DNA of 7,594 bases from Sphingomonadales bacterium (GTDB taxonomy: Bacteria > Pseudomonadota > Alphaproteobacteria > Sphingomonadales > Sphingomonadaceae): positions 1 to 7,594 of the forward strand of contig JAGPVK010000289.1 in the NCBI GenBank assembly GCA_018067055.1, read 5' to 3'. The stretch's first letter is position 1, and the number at the start of each line of letters is the position of its first letter. The position numbers were made by a program, and so were the translations under genes. The notes under the pieces were generated by a model. That model made no database searches. It was not told the origin of the DNA and saw only the letters and a program-made list of their open reading frames with translations. Below, piece after piece: positions 6,526 through 7,594 of the stretch.

Positions 6526-7311
6526 ATGACAAAACACATTATCAAATGGGCCGTTATCGGTCTCTCAGCGACGATGCTTTCCGGTTGTGCCCTGCTTGGT
6601 GGCGGTAGCAGTGGCCGCGGTACCGATACAAGATATGTCGCGCGCGATGTTGACACGCTGTACAATGCAGCAAAAGAGCGGCTGGATCGCGGTCAGTACA
6701 AGATCGCGGCAGCGCTGTTCGACGAAGTCGAGCGCCAGCATCCCTATTCGCCATGGGCCCGCCGGGCGCAGCAGATGAGCGCATTCAGCTATTATCTGGC
6801 GAGCGATTATAACAAGGCGATCGAATCATCTCGCCGCTTCCTGTCGATCCATCCGGGCAACAAGGATGCGCCTTACGCCTATTATCTGATCGCGCTCTGC
6901 TATTATGAGCAGATCAGCGATGTTACCCGTGACCAGAAGATCACCGAACAGGCGTTGTCGTCGCTCGGCGAGGTTGCCCGTCGCTACCCGACATCGCGCT
7001 ACGCCGCCGATGCACAGCTGAAGATGGATCTGGTCAATGACCATCTTGCTGGCAAGGAAATGGAAATCGGCCGTTTTTACCAGCGCCGCGGCAAATGGCT
7101 TGCCGCCACCATTCGTTTCCGGACGGTAATCGAGAAATATCAGACCACGACCCATACGCCGGAAGCGCTGATGCGACTCACCGAGTCCTATCTGGCGCTG
7201 GGCGTGCCGGCCGAAGCCAAGAAAACGGCTGCGGTGCTGGGTGCCAACTATCCTGGCACGAAATGGTATGAACGCGCCTATGAGCTGGTCAACAAGCACG
7301 GGGCCACTTAG
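6526..7311 (+). CDS. bamD: Outer membrane protein assembly factor BamD (lipoprotein)
   Basis: BamD is an essential lipoprotein of the BAM complex, which folds beta-barrel proteins into the outer membrane; it sits on the periplasmic face with BamA. The 261-residue product starts with a lipoprotein signal, with lipobox LSGC at residues 18-21 and Cys21 as the lipidated residue. TPR repeats follow, with family features HPYSPWARRAQ, the DVTRDQKITEQAL segment, EVARRYPTSRYAADA, KEMEIGRFYQRRGKW, YQTTTHTPEALMRLTESYLALG and a final NYPGTKWYERAYELV. Length and order are typical of alphaproteobacterial BamD (older names ComL, YfiO). The ATG at 6526 has AAGAGG at 6512-6517, 8 bases upstream. It is followed 56 bases later by recN, as in many alphaproteobacteria; the lpxC gene often found upstream is not here. 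Confidence 0.96.
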   Translation: MTKHIIKWAVIGLSATMLSGCALLGGGSSGRGTDTRYVARDVDTLYNAAKERLDRGQYKIAAALFDEVERQHPYSPWARRAQQMSAFSYYLASDYNKAIESSRRFLSIHPGNKDAPYAYYLIALCYYEQISDVTRDQKITEQALSSLGEVARRYPTSRYAADAQLKMDLVNDHLAGKEMEIGRFYQRRGKWLAATIRFRTVIEKYQTTTHTPEALMRLTESYLALGVPAEAKKTAAVLGANYPGTKWYERAYELVNKHGAT

Positions 7312-7339
7312 CATTGCCTGTGCTGCAATGCGTTGCAGC
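7311..7339 (+). promoter_or_regulatory. Two mutually exclusive hairpins between bamD and recN
   Basis: GCATTGC (7311-7317) pairs perfectly with GCAATGC (7325-7331). GCTGCAA (7322-7328) also pairs perfectly with TTGCAGC (7333-7339) around TGCG. The two 7-bp stems share 7325-7328 and cannot form together. No T tract follows closely, so neither looks like a simple terminator. A regulatory role is speculative. Confidence 0.35.
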
Positions 7340-7367
7340 TAGGGTAAACGTGTTTTAAGAGGGCGCT

Positions 7368-7594
7368 GTGTTACAGTCCCTTTCCATCCGCGATATCGTA
7401 TTGATCGAGGCGCTTGATCTCGAGTTCGGGTCGGGCCTCACCGTGCTGACCGGCGAAACCGGGGCCGGCAAGTCGATCCTGCTCGACAGTCTCGGGCTGG
7501 CGCTCGGCAATCGGGCGGATAGCGGCCTGGTCCGGCAAGGTACCGAAAAGGCGCAGGTTACGGCGAGTTTTGCCGCACCGAAGTCGGGCAGCAA
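7368..7594 (+). CDS. recN: DNA repair protein RecN, 5' part (3' end outside window)
   Basis: RecN is an SMC-like ATPase that helps in recombinational repair of DNA double-strand breaks. Only the first 75 codons are present. The start is GTG at 7368, preceded by GAGGG at 7359-7363 with a short 4-base spacing. It gives MLQSLSIRDIVLIEALDLEF, the usual RecN N-terminus. The Walker A motif GETGAGKS lies at residues 29-36, followed by SILLDSLGLALGNRAD, a typical RecN stretch. The coiled coil and Walker B parts lie beyond the window. No alphaproteobacterial LexA box (paired GTTC or GAAC spaced by 7) is visible in the 56 bases before the gene, so expression may depend on bamD read-through or on a promoter I cannot recognise. 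Confidence 0.95.
   Translation, partial: MLQSLSIRDIVLIEALDLEFGSGLTVLTGETGAGKSILLDSLGLALGNRADSGLVRQGTEKAQVTASFAAPKSGS

Noticed and set aside
7312..7367. LexA (SOS) box before recN
   Set aside because: No paired GTTC or GAAC with a 7-base spacer is present in the gap.

Overview
This window is ordinary chromosomal housekeeping DNA from an alphaproteobacterium, most likely a sphingomonad (Sphingomonadaceae such as Sphingopyxis, Sphingorhabdus or Parasphingorhabdus). That placement rests on the protein flavour of TruB, S15, PNPase, BamD and RecN, on the truB-rpsO-pnp and bamD-recN gene orders, and on two kinds of short palindromic repeat that I associate from memory with this group. It was made by reading, not by a search. 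Every gene lies on the + strand.

Layout. Bases 1-595 are the 3' part of truB (tRNA pseudouridine-55 synthase). rpsO (ribosomal protein S15) follows 23 bases later at 619-888 and ends at a hairpin terminator. A 267-base gap (889-1155) holds that terminator, a REP-like inverted repeat doublet (933-1013) and a GC-rich hairpin beside the ribosome binding site of pnp. pnp (1156-3450) encodes a 764-residue polynucleotide phosphorylase with a Gly/Arg-rich tail and ends at a strong terminator (3469-3500). Next comes a two-gene unit: a 702-residue exported protein of unknown function with helical-repeat character (3572-5680) and, 3 bases later, a 245-residue DUF3142-type lipoprotein with a TTG start (5684-6421). 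After a probable terminator come bamD (6526-7311), an outer-membrane assembly lipoprotein, and the first 75 codons of recN (7368 onward), which run off the window.

How the genes fit together. truB, rpsO and pnp form the common bacterial RNA and translation cluster (tRNA modification, small-subunit protein, RNA decay). bamD-recN is the usual alphaproteobacterial neighbour pair. The exported protein and the DUF3142 lipoprotein sit between these conserved blocks, are probably translationally coupled, and act in the periplasm or at a membrane; their job is unknown.

The most interesting features are repeats rather than genes. A 69-base inverted repeat of two hairpins lies in frame inside truB and encodes exactly 23 codons, in a place where TruB proteins normally have a short beta-hairpin turn. 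This resembles the palindromic elements that insert into Rickettsia genes. A second, unrelated REP doublet with compensatory stem changes lies between rpsO and pnp. I found no CRISPR array, tRNA, rRNA, transposase or defence system.
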